Source: Magnetovibrio blakemorei
Lineage (GTDB): Bacteria; Pseudomonadota; Alphaproteobacteria; Rhodospirillales; Magnetovibrionaceae
DNA length: 64,000 nucleotides
Direction of reading: 5' to 3'
Assembly (NCBI RefSeq): GCF_001746755.1
Contig: NZ_MCGG01000078.1
Coordinates: forward strand, 96,858-160,857
Below, one piece after another: positions 10,556 through 21,343 of this stretch. The notes under the pieces were generated by a model, which was not told the DNA's origin, did no database searches, and saw only the letters and a program-made list of their open reading frames with translations. Position numbers and translations under genes: made by a program. Each line of letters starts with the position of its first letter. Positions within the stretch are counted from its first letter, which is position 1.

Positions 10556-11833
10556 ATGCCCCGTACCGCTGCCCTCCATCTTCTTGATGCCGTTATCAAT
10601 CACAAACTGCTGCTGGACGACGCCCTGGTGCAGACGCCCAGCTTTGGCAAACTGGAACAGCGCGACCGGGCCCTGGCGCAACAGATCACCCGCACCGTTT
10701 TGCGCCATCTGGGCGAAATCAACTTCATCATTTCGTCTTTTTTGGACAAACCCATGGGCAAAAAGGGCGTGGGTGCGCTCAATGTCATGCGCATCGGCCT
10801 GGCTCAACTGCTGATGCTTGAAATTGCCGACCATGCGGCCCTGGATACCGCGGTTGATCTGTGTCGCGGCGGTGACTTGGCGCCATACCGAAAATTGGTC
10901 AACGCCATTTTGCGCCGCGCCCAGCGCGAAGGCGCGGCATTGCTCGCTACCCAAGACGCGGCGCAACTCAATACGCCCGCGTGGTTGTGGCAAAGTTGGG
11001 TGACGGCCTACGGCGAAGACACCGCGCGCGCCATCGCCGACCAGCATCTGATCGAAGCGCCGCTCGACATCACCCCAAAGGGCGATTTGGCCGAATGGGC
11101 GGACGAGCTGAAAGCCGAGCTGATGCCCACCGGTACCCTGCGCCTTTATGGCCATAAGGGCGCCATCACCGAGTTGCCCGGATTTGCGGAAGGGGCTTGG
11201 TGGATCCAAGACATCGCCGCCAGCCTGCCGGCCCGACTGCTCGGCGACGTGCGCGATTTGGACGTCATCGATTTGTGCGCCGCGCCCGGTGGCAAAACCA
11301 TGGAATTGGCCGCCGCAGGCGCACGGGTCACCGCCGTGGATCGATCTGAAAAACGCCTCAAAAGAGTCGCTGAAAATTTAAAGCGTACCCACCTTCAGGC
11401 CAAATTGATCACCGCCGACGCGCTTGAATGGCGTCCCGACTTTTTGGCCGATGCGGTGTTGCTTGACGCACCGTGTTCCGCCACCGGAACGGCGCGACGC
11501 CATCCCGACGTTATCCAGCTGAAACAGCCCGGCGACGTCGCCAAACTGGCCGCCTTGCAAGGCCGTTTGCTACGCGCCGCCATCGAAATGGTGCGTCCCG
11601 GCGGTTTGATTGTGTTTTGCACCTGTTCCCTGCAGCCCGAAGAAGGGGCGGCGCAAATTCATGCCTTGCTCAAAGACAACGATTTGGTGCGCCTCGACCC
11701 TCTGCAACCGTCCGAAGCGGGCACGCTGACGGAGATCGTCACGGCGGATGGGTTTTTGCGCACTTTGCCGTGTCATCTGGGCGCACAAGGCGGCATGGAC
11801 GGCTTTTTCGCCGCGCGCCTGCGCCGCCGATAA
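10556..11833 (+). CDS. rsmB: 16S rRNA m5C967 methyltransferase RsmB
   Basis: Methylates C967 of 16S rRNA. The 425-residue protein has an N-terminal NusB-like helical domain (about 1-130) and a C-terminal Rossmann methyltransferase. The SAM-binding segment is DLCAAPGGKTMELA. The two family cysteines are Cys307 in DAPCSATG and the nucleophile Cys357 in FCTCSLQPEEG. The ATG at 10556 gives the expected MPRTAALHLLDAVI start. It is divergent from the DUF1674 gene. A 319-bp leader separates it from the heparinase-like gene. Confidence 0.96.
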   Translation: MPRTAALHLLDAVINHKLLLDDALVQTPSFGKLEQRDRALAQQITRTVLRHLGEINFIISSFLDKPMGKKGVGALNVMRIGLAQLLMLEIADHAALDTAVDLCRGGDLAPYRKLVNAILRRAQREGAALLATQDAAQLNTPAWLWQSWVTAYGEDTARAIADQHLIEAPLDITPKGDLAEWADELKAELMPTGTLRLYGHKGAITELPGFAEGAWWIQDIAASLPARLLGDVRDLDVIDLCAAPGGKTMELAAAGARVTAVDRSEKRLKRVAENLKRTHLQAKLITADALEWRPDFLADAVLLDAPCSATGTARRHPDVIQLKQPGDVAKLAALQGRLLRAAIEMVRPGGLIVFCTCSLQPEEGAAQIHALLKDNDLVRLDPLQPSEAGTLTEIVTADGFLRTLPCHLGAQGGMDGFFAARLRRR

Positions 11834-12152
11834 GACTCAGATAGCTTGTTGGGCGGCTATGTGCGCGCCCTGCACGGAACGGTTTAGAATGTTGCGTTTA
11901 CGTGTCGAATCGCTCTTCGCGCACAGTGGTATCGCCTCATAGCCTCTCAGGTGCTCTGAGCGGGTGGAAATTACCCCCTGAATCGAAGGCCTTAAGGACC
12001 ATCAATGCGGATCCTTGCTCGACCGGATCGAAACTGATACCCCTCATCTTATGCGCAACACAAACGAACCCCGTTCAACGCCTTTATTTTCCCCGCCCAA
12101 ACCCCCGGCACCCTCTGATGCGTCCGGGGCCAAACGGGAGGAGCATCCTGGA
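11834..12152. other. Non-coding stretch between rsmB and the heparinase-like gene
   Basis: No convincing gene. Several short stems occur between about 11945 and 12005 (CTCAG/CTGAG, GGGT/ACCC, and the palindrome CCTTAAGG), which could make a folded leader ahead of the heparinase gene. I could not match them to a riboswitch class. In-frame ATG (12051) and TTG (12015) codons exist but lack ribosome sites. Confidence 0.4.
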
Positions 12153-13736
12153 ATGCGCGGTGGGTTTCAGTCCTCCTTGGTGTACCGTCTTTTGTTGCTG
12201 GGGCCCGCACCGAAACGCCTGCGTTTCCCTGTGCCGCAGTTGTGGCCGGGAAATCCCGATGTTGGACGCGCCCTGATTCAAGGCGTCTTCAGTCATGAAG
12301 ACGAAAGCCACACCTTAACGGCTGCCGATGCCTTGCCCGCCGCTTCCGCCGCTTGGACGGCTTGGTTTCACGGCCTCGGCTGGCTCAATGACCTGTCCGC
12401 TTTGGGCGGCGGCGAAGCGCCTTATTTCGCCCGCGAATGGTTGTCGGTGTGGATGACTGCCAACGCCAAATGGAACGCCCGTGCGTGGGCACCCGACGTG
12501 ACGGCGGAACGGCTCATCAACATTTGCCAAAACTGGACTTTTTTGATGCGCGACGACGGCTGCGGCGGTCTTGAAAAACGGTTGCACCGCCAAGCGGGCC
12601 GGGATGCACGCCATCTGTTTCACAGTCTGCCCCCGGCCAACTGTGGATATGTGCGCTTTCATGCCCTCAAAGGCCAAGTTTATGGCGCTTTTGCCCTATT
12701 GGGCGGTGAAGGGCGCATGAACCGCACGCTGCAACGCTTGGCCGACGACATTCAAAACCAAATTTTGCCCGACGGCGGGCATGTGGAGCGCAACCCCGAA
12801 CGTCTGGCCGACATGTTAAAGGATTTGTTGGAACTGAAGGTTTTGCTCAGCACCGCCACCGGCGACGTGCCCCGCTTTTTGCAAAACGCCATTGACCGGG
12901 TGGCCCCGATGCTGCGCGCCTTGCGTCATCCCGACGGCGGCCTGGCGCTTTTTAATGGCGGATTGGAAGGCAACCGAACGGTTCTCGATCTGATTTTGGC
13001 GCAAACCGATTCCACCGCCAAGGCCCCGTTCAATGGCCCCCACGCAGGCTTTCAACGCGCCGGGGCCGGGGCGCTGTACGGGATTATGGATTGCGGTCAG
13101 CCCACCAAAATCGGCAAAGCACAGCACGCCGGCGCGCTCAGTTTTGAGCTCAGCTCGGGCAAGCATCGCATCATCGTCAATTGCGGGTCACGATCCGGAA
13201 CCAGCGATCCGTGGCGCACGGCATTAGCGGCGACGGCGGCGCATTCGACCCTCACCGTCAACGACACGTCTTTAGCCGCATTCGCCTTGAACGGGGCTTT
13301 GCGCAGCGGCCCCGAACACGTTACCTGTACGCGCAATGACATCGATGAAGGCACCTTGATCGAGGCCAGCCATGACGGTTATATGCCTTCCTTTGGCCTG
13401 CTTCATCAACGCGCGCTGTTCATCGCATCTCATGGCACCGATGTGCGGGGCGAAGACCGTTTGATCGGCACCGGCGGCAATCAGTACACGTTGCGCTTTC
13501 ACCTCCACCCCAACGTCAAGGCCTCTCTGCTCGGTGACGGTCACGGCGTGTTGCTGCGTGTCGGCGGCAAGGAAGTCTGGCGGTTTCGCACCTCAGCCGA
13601 TCAAATGGCGCTGGAATCCAGCGTCTATCTGGGCCACAAAGGGGAACATCGACGGACCGAGCAAATCGTCATTTCCGGGCCCCTGTCGGGCAACGGCGTA
13701 TTGATCAAGTGGGCGCTCAGCCGCGACGATCACTAA
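12153..13736 (+). CDS. Heparinase II/III family protein
   Basis: About 527 residues. It has the layout of bacterial heparinase II/III-like proteins: an N-terminal all-helical part and a C-terminal beta-sandwich part beginning near residue 310, with segments such as ISSGKHRIIVNCG-like LSSGKHRIIVNCG and HSTLTVNDTS typical of the family. Members are polysaccharide lyases or relatives acting on acidic polymers; the substrate here is unknown. I place the start at the ATG at 12153 because GGGAGGAG lies 9 bases upstream. No signal peptide is obvious. The gene lies between rsmB and polysaccharide genes ahead of purH, an arrangement common in alphaproteobacteria. Confidence 0.88.
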   Translation: MRGGFQSSLVYRLLLLGPAPKRLRFPVPQLWPGNPDVGRALIQGVFSHEDESHTLTAADALPAASAAWTAWFHGLGWLNDLSALGGGEAPYFAREWLSVWMTANAKWNARAWAPDVTAERLINICQNWTFLMRDDGCGGLEKRLHRQAGRDARHLFHSLPPANCGYVRFHALKGQVYGAFALLGGEGRMNRTLQRLADDIQNQILPDGGHVERNPERLADMLKDLLELKVLLSTATGDVPRFLQNAIDRVAPMLRALRHPDGGLALFNGGLEGNRTVLDLILAQTDSTAKAPFNGPHAGFQRAGAGALYGIMDCGQPTKIGKAQHAGALSFELSSGKHRIIVNCGSRSGTSDPWRTALAATAAHSTLTVNDTSLAAFALNGALRSGPEHVTCTRNDIDEGTLIEASHDGYMPSFGLLHQRALFIASHGTDVRGEDRLIGTGGNQYTLRFHLHPNVKASLLGDGHGVLLRVGGKEVWRFRTSADQMALESSVYLGHKGEHRRTEQIVISGPLSGNGVLIKWALSRDDH

Positions 13737-13775
13737 TTATGGGCTAGGCAAGCGGGCTTTCATTCAGGAATTTTT

Positions 13776-14483
13776 ATGCACAAACTCAGTGTCGTTATCC
13801 CGTGCTACAACGAAGAAAAGACCCTTGCCGCCGTGGTTGCCAAGGTGCTCAGCGCCGACACGGCGGGTCTTGAGCTTGAAGTGATCATCGTTGACGACTG
13901 TTCTTCCGACGGGTCCGCCGCCATCGCCCAAGATCTGAGCCATGCCGATCCGCGTCTGCGGGTGCACAGCCACGCCACAAACCAGGGCAAAGGCGCCGCG
14001 CTGCGCACCGGCTTTGCAGCGGCCAGCGGCGATTTGGTAATCGTTCAAGATGCCGATCAAGAATACGACCCCGCCGACTACGTCAAACTGCTTGGCCCCA
14101 TCCTGGACGGCACGGCGGATGTGGTGTACGGATCGCGGTTTTTGGAACGCGATGCCACCGAAGTGCATTTTCTGCTTCACGGTCTCGCCAATCGCTTTTT
14201 GACGTCGCTCTCAAACCTAATGACGGGCCTCAAACTCACCGATATGGAGACCTGTTACAAACTTGTGCCCAAGGCTTTGTTGGAGCGTCTCACCATCACC
14301 GAGAACCGCTTTGGCATTGAGCCCGAAATTACCGCCAAGCTGGCTCACATGTTACCCAAGCCGCGCATTGTTGAGGTCGCCATATCCTACGTTAATCGAT
14401 CTTACGATGACGGTAAAAAAATCGGCTGGAAAGATGGCATCAGCACCATCCGCTGTATTTTCAAGTTCAGTTTAATGCGTTGA
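13776..14483 (+). CDS. Family 2 glycosyltransferase (DPM1-like)
   Basis: A 235-residue GT-A fold transferase that starts KLSVVIPCYNEEKTL. It has the nucleotide-sugar segment VDDCSSDGS and the metal-binding DADQEYDP motif, as in dolichyl/polyprenyl-phosphate mannosyl or glucosyl transferases. It lacks the C-terminal membrane helices seen in many polyprenyl-phosphate enzymes. It follows the heparinase-like gene by 39 bp and precedes the dehydratase gene, so it probably contributes to a surface polysaccharide. The donor sugar cannot be read from sequence. Confidence 0.9.
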   Translation: MHKLSVVIPCYNEEKTLAAVVAKVLSADTAGLELEVIIVDDCSSDGSAAIAQDLSHADPRLRVHSHATNQGKGAALRTGFAAASGDLVIVQDADQEYDPADYVKLLGPILDGTADVVYGSRFLERDATEVHFLLHGLANRFLTSLSNLMTGLKLTDMETCYKLVPKALLERLTITENRFGIEPEITAKLAHMLPKPRIVEVAISYVNRSYDDGKKIGWKDGISTIRCIFKFSLMR

Positions 14484-14602
14484 GCTCTGGTGCGATGCGA
14501 TCACGACGCGTAAAAGGGCTGCACCGCCTACGCGATGGTGTGATACGCTCCGGCCACAGTTTATTCTTCATGGATACGATTTCTGCCCAGGTACTTTAAT
14601 TC

Positions 14603-16534
14603 ATGGCCCTTTTACCCAAAACCTTTCACCTCTCGACCCGAAACATGATTGCTTTTGGCCACGATATCATCATGGCGGCATTGTCGTTCGGCATATCGAT
14701 GGCCTTGCGGTTGGGCGATCTCGGCAACCCTTTGCGCGACACCGTGCTGCTCAGCGGCACGGCGGCTTTTACCGCCACCGCAGCGGTGGTTTTTTTAAGC
14801 CTGCGCATGTACCGCGGCATTTGGCGCTATGCGTCCACCACCGATCTGGTGACCTTGGCCAAGGCGGTCAGCATCCTCATCTTGATCTTTTCCTTCGAGA
14901 TGTTCTTTTTCTTTCGTCACGAAGGCCTGCCGCGCTCGGTTCCCATCATCAACTGGTTTGTTTTGCTGGCGATGCTGGGGGGGCCGCGATTCCTCTATCG
15001 CATGATCAAAGACCGCCGCTATGGCTGGCATTTGGATCTCAGCGCGACCCCTAAAATTCCCGTACTGCTGGTCGGCGCAGGCGATGAAGCGGAATTGTTC
15101 ATTCGCGATGCCGCCCGCTCGAAAACCGCATCCTATCGGCCAATGGGCATCATCGCCGAATCCTCCAACCGGGTTGGACGACACATTCACGGTGTTGAAG
15201 TCTTGGGCACCCTGACGGACATCAAACAGGTCCTCACGGGGCTGAATGGTGAAAACCGTCCGCGCCGTCTGGTCCTCACCAAGGACACCCTCAAAGGTTC
15301 AAGCGTGCGTGAGTTGCTGGAATTGGCGCAAAACTTTGGCATGACCATGGCGCGCATGCCCCGGGTTGACGATCTGCAATCGGATGGTGAGAACCAAGAG
15401 CTGCGCATCCGGCCCATCGCCATTGAAGACCTGCTGGGTCGCCCGCAACAGCCGCTCGATCGCGACGCCATGACCGCGCTGGCCCAAAACAAACGCATTT
15501 TGATCACCGGGGCGGGCGGCTCCATTGGCTCCGAGCTGGTGCGCCAGCTGGCCGAAATTGGCCCCAAAGAATTGGTGCTGGTGGAAAATTCCGAATTTGC
15601 CTTGTACCTGGTTGATCGTGAACTGGCCGAACGGCACCCCGCCTTGACCCGTCACGCGGTGATCGCCGATGTGCGCGACCGCACCCGCATCGACCAAGTG
15701 TTTGCCCACTACAAACCCGAATTGGTGTTCCACGCGGCAGCCCTGAAGCACGTGCCGTTGGTCGAAGACAATGTCTTTGAAGGCATGCGCACCAACGCCA
15801 TCGGCACCCGCAACGTCGCCGATGCCTGCGTCGCCGCGGGCGTTGATGTGATGGTGATGATTTCCACTGACAAGGCGGTCAACCCCACCAACATCATGGG
15901 AGCCACCAAGCGCATTGCCGAAACCTATGTTCAGGCGCTCGATCTCAAACGCGGTGCAGACAACGGCACCCGTTTTGTCACCGTGCGCTTCGGCAATGTG
16001 TTGGGTTCCACCGGATCGGTGGTGCCGTTGTTTCAAAAACAGTTGCAAGCGGGCGGACCCTTGACCGTCACCCATCCCGACATGACGCGCTATTTCATGA
16101 CCATCCGCGAAGCCGTCGAGTTGGTCCTGCAGGCCTCCGCGCTTGGGGCGTCAAATCACGCCAGCAATGGCAAACTGTTTGTCCTGGATATGGGTGAACC
16201 GGTGAAAATCGTCGATTTGGCGCGCCAGATGATCCGTCTGGCGGGCTATGTGCCCGACCAAGACATTCAAATTCAATTCACCGGAACACGCCCCGGCGAA
16301 AAGCTGTTTGAAGAAATTTTTCATGGCGCAGAACCGCTGGTGCCAACCAAGGCGCCTGGCGTGTTGCTGGCCTCGCCGCGCACCCAAGACGTCGATCAGG
16401 TGCGCGCCACCCTGGACGCGTTGGACACAGCCGCACGTGCCGAAGATCGGGATGGATTGCTGCTCAACATTGCCAAATTGGTGCCCGAATACGCGCCACC
16501 CCCCGCCGTTCAAGACTTAAGCCCACCTGCTTAA
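14603..16534 (+). CDS. Membrane NDP-sugar dehydratase/epimerase (WbpM/FlaA1/CapD type)
   Basis: A 643-residue protein with four N-terminal membrane segments (about residues 15-125), a first Rossmann-like CoA-binding-type domain, and a second extended SDR domain starting at GAGGSIGSE near residue 304. The catalytic segment is STDKAVNPTN-IMGATK, where Met takes the place of the usual Tyr in the YxxxK motif. That feature marks the WbpM/PglF group of UDP-GlcNAc 4,6-dehydratases. It probably makes a 6-deoxy-4-keto sugar for O-antigen, capsule or flagellin glycans. Its neighbours are a GT2 enzyme upstream and purH downstream. The exact sugar is inferred. Confidence 0.92.
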   Translation: MALLPKTFHLSTRNMIAFGHDIIMAALSFGISMALRLGDLGNPLRDTVLLSGTAAFTATAAVVFLSLRMYRGIWRYASTTDLVTLAKAVSILILIFSFEMFFFFRHEGLPRSVPIINWFVLLAMLGGPRFLYRMIKDRRYGWHLDLSATPKIPVLLVGAGDEAELFIRDAARSKTASYRPMGIIAESSNRVGRHIHGVEVLGTLTDIKQVLTGLNGENRPRRLVLTKDTLKGSSVRELLELAQNFGMTMARMPRVDDLQSDGENQELRIRPIAIEDLLGRPQQPLDRDAMTALAQNKRILITGAGGSIGSELVRQLAEIGPKELVLVENSEFALYLVDRELAERHPALTRHAVIADVRDRTRIDQVFAHYKPELVFHAAALKHVPLVEDNVFEGMRTNAIGTRNVADACVAAGVDVMVMISTDKAVNPTNIMGATKRIAETYVQALDLKRGADNGTRFVTVRFGNVLGSTGSVVPLFQKQLQAGGPLTVTHPDMTRYFMTIREAVELVLQASALGASNHASNGKLFVLDMGEPVKIVDLARQMIRLAGYVPDQDIQIQFTGTRPGEKLFEEIFHGAEPLVPTKAPGVLLASPRTQDVDQVRATLDALDTAARAEDRDGLLLNIAKLVPEYAPPPAVQDLSPPA

Positions 16535-16641
16535 TTGCCCGATCCGAGATTATCCGATCCGAAGCTGGCCTTGCAGGCCGAGGACTGCTATATGGCAAAC
16601 AGCTTCAAACTTTCACTCACCACTCATAAGGGACCCGCCAC

Positions 16642-18210
16642 ATGTCCGAACCCATCCGCCGCGTGCTGCTTTCCGTTTCCGACAAAACAGGCATCGTCGA
16701 ATTTGCCCGTTTTCTGGCCGACCAGGGCGCGCAAGTGCTGTCCACCGGCGGCACCGCGAAGATGCTCAGCGACGCCGGGGTTCCGGTGACGGAAGTGTCC
16801 GAACACACGGGCTTTCCCGAAATCATGGATGGCCGGGTGAAAACCTTGCAGCCGTCCATTCACGGCGGCCTGCTGGCGGTGCGCGACAATGCCGAGCACA
16901 TCAAAGCCATGGAAGAGCACAACATTCAGCCCATCGATTTGCTGTGCGTGAACCTCTATCCGTTTGAAGCGACTTTGGCGGGGGGAGCCGAATATGACGA
17001 TTGCGTCGAAAACATCGACATCGGCGGCCCGGCGATGATCCGCGCGGCGGCGAAAAATCATGGCGACGTAACGGTGGTGGTCGAACCCGAAGATTACCAG
17101 TTGGTGATGGACGAAATGAAAGCGCATTCCGGCTCAACCACGCTGAAGACCCGCAAATTCCTGGCCCAGCGCGCCTATGCCCGCACCGCCGCCTACGATG
17201 CCGCCATTTCCACCTGGCTGGCCGACGAAACCGATCAAATCTGGCCCAAACGTTTAACCTTTGCCGGTGAAATCAAACAGACCATGCGTTACGGCGAAAA
17301 CCCCCACCAGGCGGCGGCGTTTTACGTCAACGGCGATCCCCGTCCGGGCGTCGCCAGCGCCACCCAATTGCAGGGCAAGGAACTCAGCTACAACAACCTG
17401 AACGACACCGATGCGGCGTTTGAACTGGTGGCGGAATTTTCCGACACGGCTTGCGCCATCATCAAGCACGCCAACCCGTGCGGTGTGGCGGTGGGCAAAA
17501 CCTTGCTGGAAGCCTACAACAACGCCTACATCTGTGACACCGAAAGCGCGTTCGGCGGCATCGTCGCCTTGAATCGCACCTTGGACGGCGCCACGGCGGA
17601 AGAAATCGTCAAAATCTTCACCGAAGTCATCATTGCACCCGATATCGACGAAGACGCGCTGAAAATCCTGGCGGGCAAAAAAAATCTCCGTGTACTCACC
17701 ACCGGGGCCATGCCCGATCCCACACTGGGCGGGCGCACCGTCAAAATGTTGGCCGGCGGCTTGCTGGTACAGGGCCGCGACAACGCACTTATAGAAGAGT
17801 TGAAAGTCGTCACCGACAAAGCCCCCACCGACGCCCAGATGGCCGACATGAAATTCGCCTACACGGTCGGCAAGCACATCAAATCCAACGCCATTGTGTA
17901 TTGCAAAGACGGCCGCACGGTGGGCATCGGCGCGGGCCAGATGAGCCGCGTCAATTCATGTCGCATCGCTGCGTTCCGTGCTGAACAAGCCGCCAAGGCC
18001 CAAGGCGCGGATCAAAGCTGGGCCATTGGCTCGGTGGTCGCGTCGGACGCCTTTTTCCCGTTCGCCGACGGCTTGTTGGAAGCGGTCGAAGCAGGCGCCG
18101 TGGCCGCCATCCAACCGGGCGGCTCCATGCGCGACAACGAAGTCATCGAAGCCGCCAACAAAGCGGGCATCAGTATGGTGTTTACGGGCATGCGTCACTT
18201 CCGTCACTGA
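16642..18210 (+). CDS. purH: Bifunctional AICAR formyltransferase / IMP cyclohydrolase
   Basis: Catalyses the last two steps of IMP synthesis. The 522-residue protein has an N-terminal MGS-like IMP cyclohydrolase domain (about 1-150, opening [17 protein letters not shown]) and a C-terminal formyltransferase domain with the catalytic KHANPCG (Lys275-His276). The end MRHFRH is typical. AGGGACCCGCCAC precedes the ATG. The 107-bp upstream gap contains short GATCCGA direct repeats, but no ZTP riboswitch core was seen. The gene is followed by a dispersed palindromic repeat. Confidence 0.98.
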   Translation: MSEPIRRVLLSVSDKTGIVEFARFLADQGAQVLSTGGTAKMLSDAGVPVTEVSEHTGFPEIMDGRVKTLQPSIHGGLLAVRDNAEHIKAMEEHNIQPIDLLCVNLYPFEATLAGGAEYDDCVENIDIGGPAMIRAAAKNHGDVTVVVEPEDYQLVMDEMKAHSGSTTLKTRKFLAQRAYARTAAYDAAISTWLADETDQIWPKRLTFAGEIKQTMRYGENPHQAAAFYVNGDPRPGVASATQLQGKELSYNNLNDTDAAFELVAEFSDTACAIIKHANPCGVAVGKTLLEAYNNAYICDTESAFGGIVALNRTLDGATAEEIVKIFTEVIIAPDIDEDALKILAGKKNLRVLTTGAMPDPTLGGRTVKMLAGGLLVQGRDNALIEELKVVTDKAPTDAQMADMKFAYTVGKHIKSNAIVYCKDGRTVGIGAGQMSRVNSCRIAAFRAEQAAKAQGADQSWAIGSVVASDAFFPFADGLLEAVEAGAVAAIQPGGSMRDNEVIEAANKAGISMVFTGMRHFRH

Positions 18211-18242
18211 TTTTGCGTTTTTAAAATCCCGTTTTGAATTTC

Positions 18243-18312
18243 TGTCACCCCCGGACTTGATCCGGGGGTCCACATCTTTGCGCGACCATAATGGGGTCAG
18301 GTCCGCACCCCA
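18243..18312 (+). repeat. Dispersed palindromic repeat, copy 1
   Basis: CCCCCGGA (18248-18255), a 5-base loop and TCCGGGGG (18261-18268) form a strong hairpin, followed by GTCCACATCTTTGCGCGACC and then ATAATGGGG. Nearly the same string recurs in the same orientation at about 22070-22140. Hairpins of the form CCCCGGACTTGATCCGGGG are common dispersed elements in alphaproteobacterial genomes. Here it also lies where a terminator for purH and tonB would be expected. Confidence 0.75.
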
Positions 18313-18342
18313 GAACCCAAAACTCCGAACGGCGAACGCCCT

Positions 18343-19077
<735 letters not shown>

Positions 19078-19093
19078 GGCACGTGCACCCGAT

Positions 19094-21265
19094 CTAGAAC
19101 TTCACCGATGCGCCGATGACGTACGAGCGCCCTTCTCCGAACACGTTGTAGCCCCAATTTTTACCACTATCGGCCAGATCCGCGCCGCCCAATGGCAGGT
19201 GGTAGAGCTTATCGAATACGTTCTCCACCCCGGCGTTGAGCGAGATGTTGTTCCACTCATAGCCCGTGCGGATGTGCATCAAACCGTAGGCTGGCGTTTC
19301 GATTTCATTGCGGTTGTAAGCAACCTTGGTCTTGGCCGCAACACCTTCAAACTCGACGGCATTGCTCCAACCACCCAAGGTGTGCTCCAAAGCCAAACGT
19401 CCGTGCAGGGGCATAATGTTGTAAAGATCGGCGTTGGTATCGGTATTGACGCCCTCCACAAAACCCACGGACGCTTTGATGACACCACGACCGTAACTGG
19501 AATCGTCCCAGGCCTCCATATCACCCGCGACATCTAAGCCATACAGACGGGCATCGTGATTGGCCAACTGCAACTTGATGAACGTGTTGGTCGCCGTTTG
19601 ACCCGTACGGCGGTCGGCGTCGATATAGTCTTTCACCAAGGTGAAGTGCGGAGTAATTTTCACCGCCCAAGCTTTGCGGGCGGGATCGTGCCAATCGGCG
19701 CTGAAGCTGAAGGTATGAGCGACTTCCGGCTTGAGGTTAATATCGCCGATGTAACCGTTACCATCACCGAACCAGTTGTTCATATTCATGGCCATTGCCC
19801 CGGTGGACCACGTGTAGCGTTCGTGCAGGTTGGGCGAACGGGTCTTGCGGGCTACTCCGGCCTCATACGTGCTGGACGTGTCAGCTTCATAACGCACAAG
19901 CGCGCTCCAGTCGAAGTTGGCATCGGTTTTTTTGCGGTTCAGCGCGTTGAAGTTGGCCACATCGGTGGCATAGGTCACACCTGTGTTATAGCCTTGCACG
20001 TCGCCCGTATTCATCCACACCATGTCATTGCGCACGCCCACCAACGTCGTCAATTGCGGGTTCCACTCGGCTTCCCATTCGGCGAAGGTGCCCAAGCGGT
20101 CGCGCTGACCATCTTCAATGTTCCAGAAATCGTTGGGCGACATCATCCCCGAACCGACTGAAGGCCACCAATCATCCAGACGGAAATGGTTGAATTCGTT
20201 GCCGATGCGCAATGTGTCGCGATCAGAAAGCGGGATTTCCCCATTGACCGAATAGCCCCACTCGAGCGACTCCGTATTCATGGGCATACCCGAACCCTTG
20301 AGGCTGTCGATGAAGTTCATTTCGTGCGTGGTGCTGCGCACATAGGTGCGTCCTTTCAAGGTGCCCCAGCCGAATTCTCCCTCGTAACGACCATTGGCGA
20401 AATCCGATACGTTGCCGGTCAAATCCATGCGCTGATTGGGAAAGCCTTCGTAAGGAATGGACTGTCTTCCGCCCTCAACGATGAGCAGATGGCCGTTCTT
20501 CTCTACGGCGGCGGTGAGAGCATGATTTTTAACCATATACTCACTGGTCAACACCGGTTCGCCTGTGCCGCCACGGTGGTAATCACCCGCATGCGTCCAG
20601 GACCCGTTATACCCGATGCTGAAGTTTTCCGTCGCCACGGCCACATCGCCAGAAGCTGACAAGCTGTGGCTACTGCTGCGGTATGACGTCGACAAGCGCC
20701 CCTGGGTGTGTAGACCCTCGCCCATCGCCGCAAAGATGGGTTTGGCCTTTTCCACATTGATGGAACCGGCGATGCTGTCGCCACCCGCACTGACAGGGGT
20801 AACGCCTGCGAACACTTCGACCTTCGCCACATCGTTGGGATCGGCGTAAGACAAGGTTGGATTCATATGATTGGGACACGCCGATGCAGCCGGTATGCCG
20901 TCGATGGTCGTCTTGATGCGATCATCGGCCAAACCTCGAATCACAGGCAAACTGGATACGCCACCCGCAGAATAAAGGCTTACGCCCGCCACGTCCTTAA
21001 GCAATTTGGCGGTATCGCTTGTAGAAAGCCGCTTGGGCGCGATGTCCACTTCTTTGAGGGTGGTTTTGCTCCCCTGGACACTGTCGTTGTTCTCATCCGT
21101 CGCTTCAACATCGACCGTAACGGATGGCAGATCGGTAGCCGACTGGGCGACAGCGGTTCTTGCGCTGACGCCCGACAACATGGACGCGGCCAGCAACACC
21201 GGAACGAGCGCCGTGGTGGAAGCGAGCGCCCTGCGCCCGCTACCGTTAAACGATAACAATTTCAT
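19094..21265 (-). CDS. TonB-dependent outer-membrane receptor, OprC/NosA-like (probable copper)
   Basis: A 723-residue TonB-dependent receptor with a signal peptide ending near AVAQS, a plug domain (about 45-170) and a 22-strand barrel ending in a terminal aromatic (VKF). I chose the ATG at 21265, which has GGAG six bases upstream; a TTG at 21277 is also in frame. The plug contains CPNHM (Cys130, Met134) and the barrel region contains HEM (His314, Met316). These correspond in order to the CxxxM and HxM copper ligands described for Pseudomonas OprC. Methionine-rich loops (GMPMN, GAMAMNMNNW) fit a copper role. It sits between a DUF2946 gene and tonB in one operon. Confidence 0.92.
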   Translation of the reverse strand: MKLLSFNGSGRRALASTTALVPVLLAASMLSGVSARTAVAQSATDLPSVTVDVEATDENNDSVQGSKTTLKEVDIAPKRLSTSDTAKLLKDVAGVSLYSAGGVSSLPVIRGLADDRIKTTIDGIPAASACPNHMNPTLSYADPNDVAKVEVFAGVTPVSAGGDSIAGSINVEKAKPIFAAMGEGLHTQGRLSTSYRSSSHSLSASGDVAVATENFSIGYNGSWTHAGDYHRGGTGEPVLTSEYMVKNHALTAAVEKNGHLLIVEGGRQSIPYEGFPNQRMDLTGNVSDFANGRYEGEFGWGTLKGRTYVRSTTHEMNFIDSLKGSGMPMNTESLEWGYSVNGEIPLSDRDTLRIGNEFNHFRLDDWWPSVGSGMMSPNDFWNIEDGQRDRLGTFAEWEAEWNPQLTTLVGVRNDMVWMNTGDVQGYNTGVTYATDVANFNALNRKKTDANFDWSALVRYEADTSSTYEAGVARKTRSPNLHERYTWSTGAMAMNMNNWFGDGNGYIGDINLKPEVAHTFSFSADWHDPARKAWAVKITPHFTLVKDYIDADRRTGQTATNTFIKLQLANHDARLYGLDVAGDMEAWDDSSYGRGVIKASVGFVEGVNTDTNADLYNIMPLHGRLALEHTLGGWSNAVEFEGVAAKTKVAYNRNEIETPAYGLMHIRTGYEWNNISLNAGVENVFDKLYHLPLGGADLADSGKNWGYNVFGEGRSYVIGASVKF

Positions 21266-21343
21266 GATCTTCTCCAAAACATAACATGCATGCGAAACGG
21301 CACGGGCCGCAGCCCGTTGCGCGTTTTAAAGCGTTAAACTGTG

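Noticed and set aside
11945..12010. TPP-like string (CTGAG ... ACCCCCTGAA) before the heparinase-like gene
   Set aside because: Superficial likeness only: the core TPP segments and spacing are absent, and the downstream gene has no thiamine link.
11902..12276. 124-codon plus-strand frame between rsmB and the heparinase-like gene
   Set aside because: Its second half overlaps the heparinase gene in another frame, and it has no ribosome site or recognised domain.
16535..16641. ZTP/pfl riboswitch before purH
   Set aside because: The interval is only 107 bp and lacks the conserved core strings; only short GATCCGA repeats are seen.
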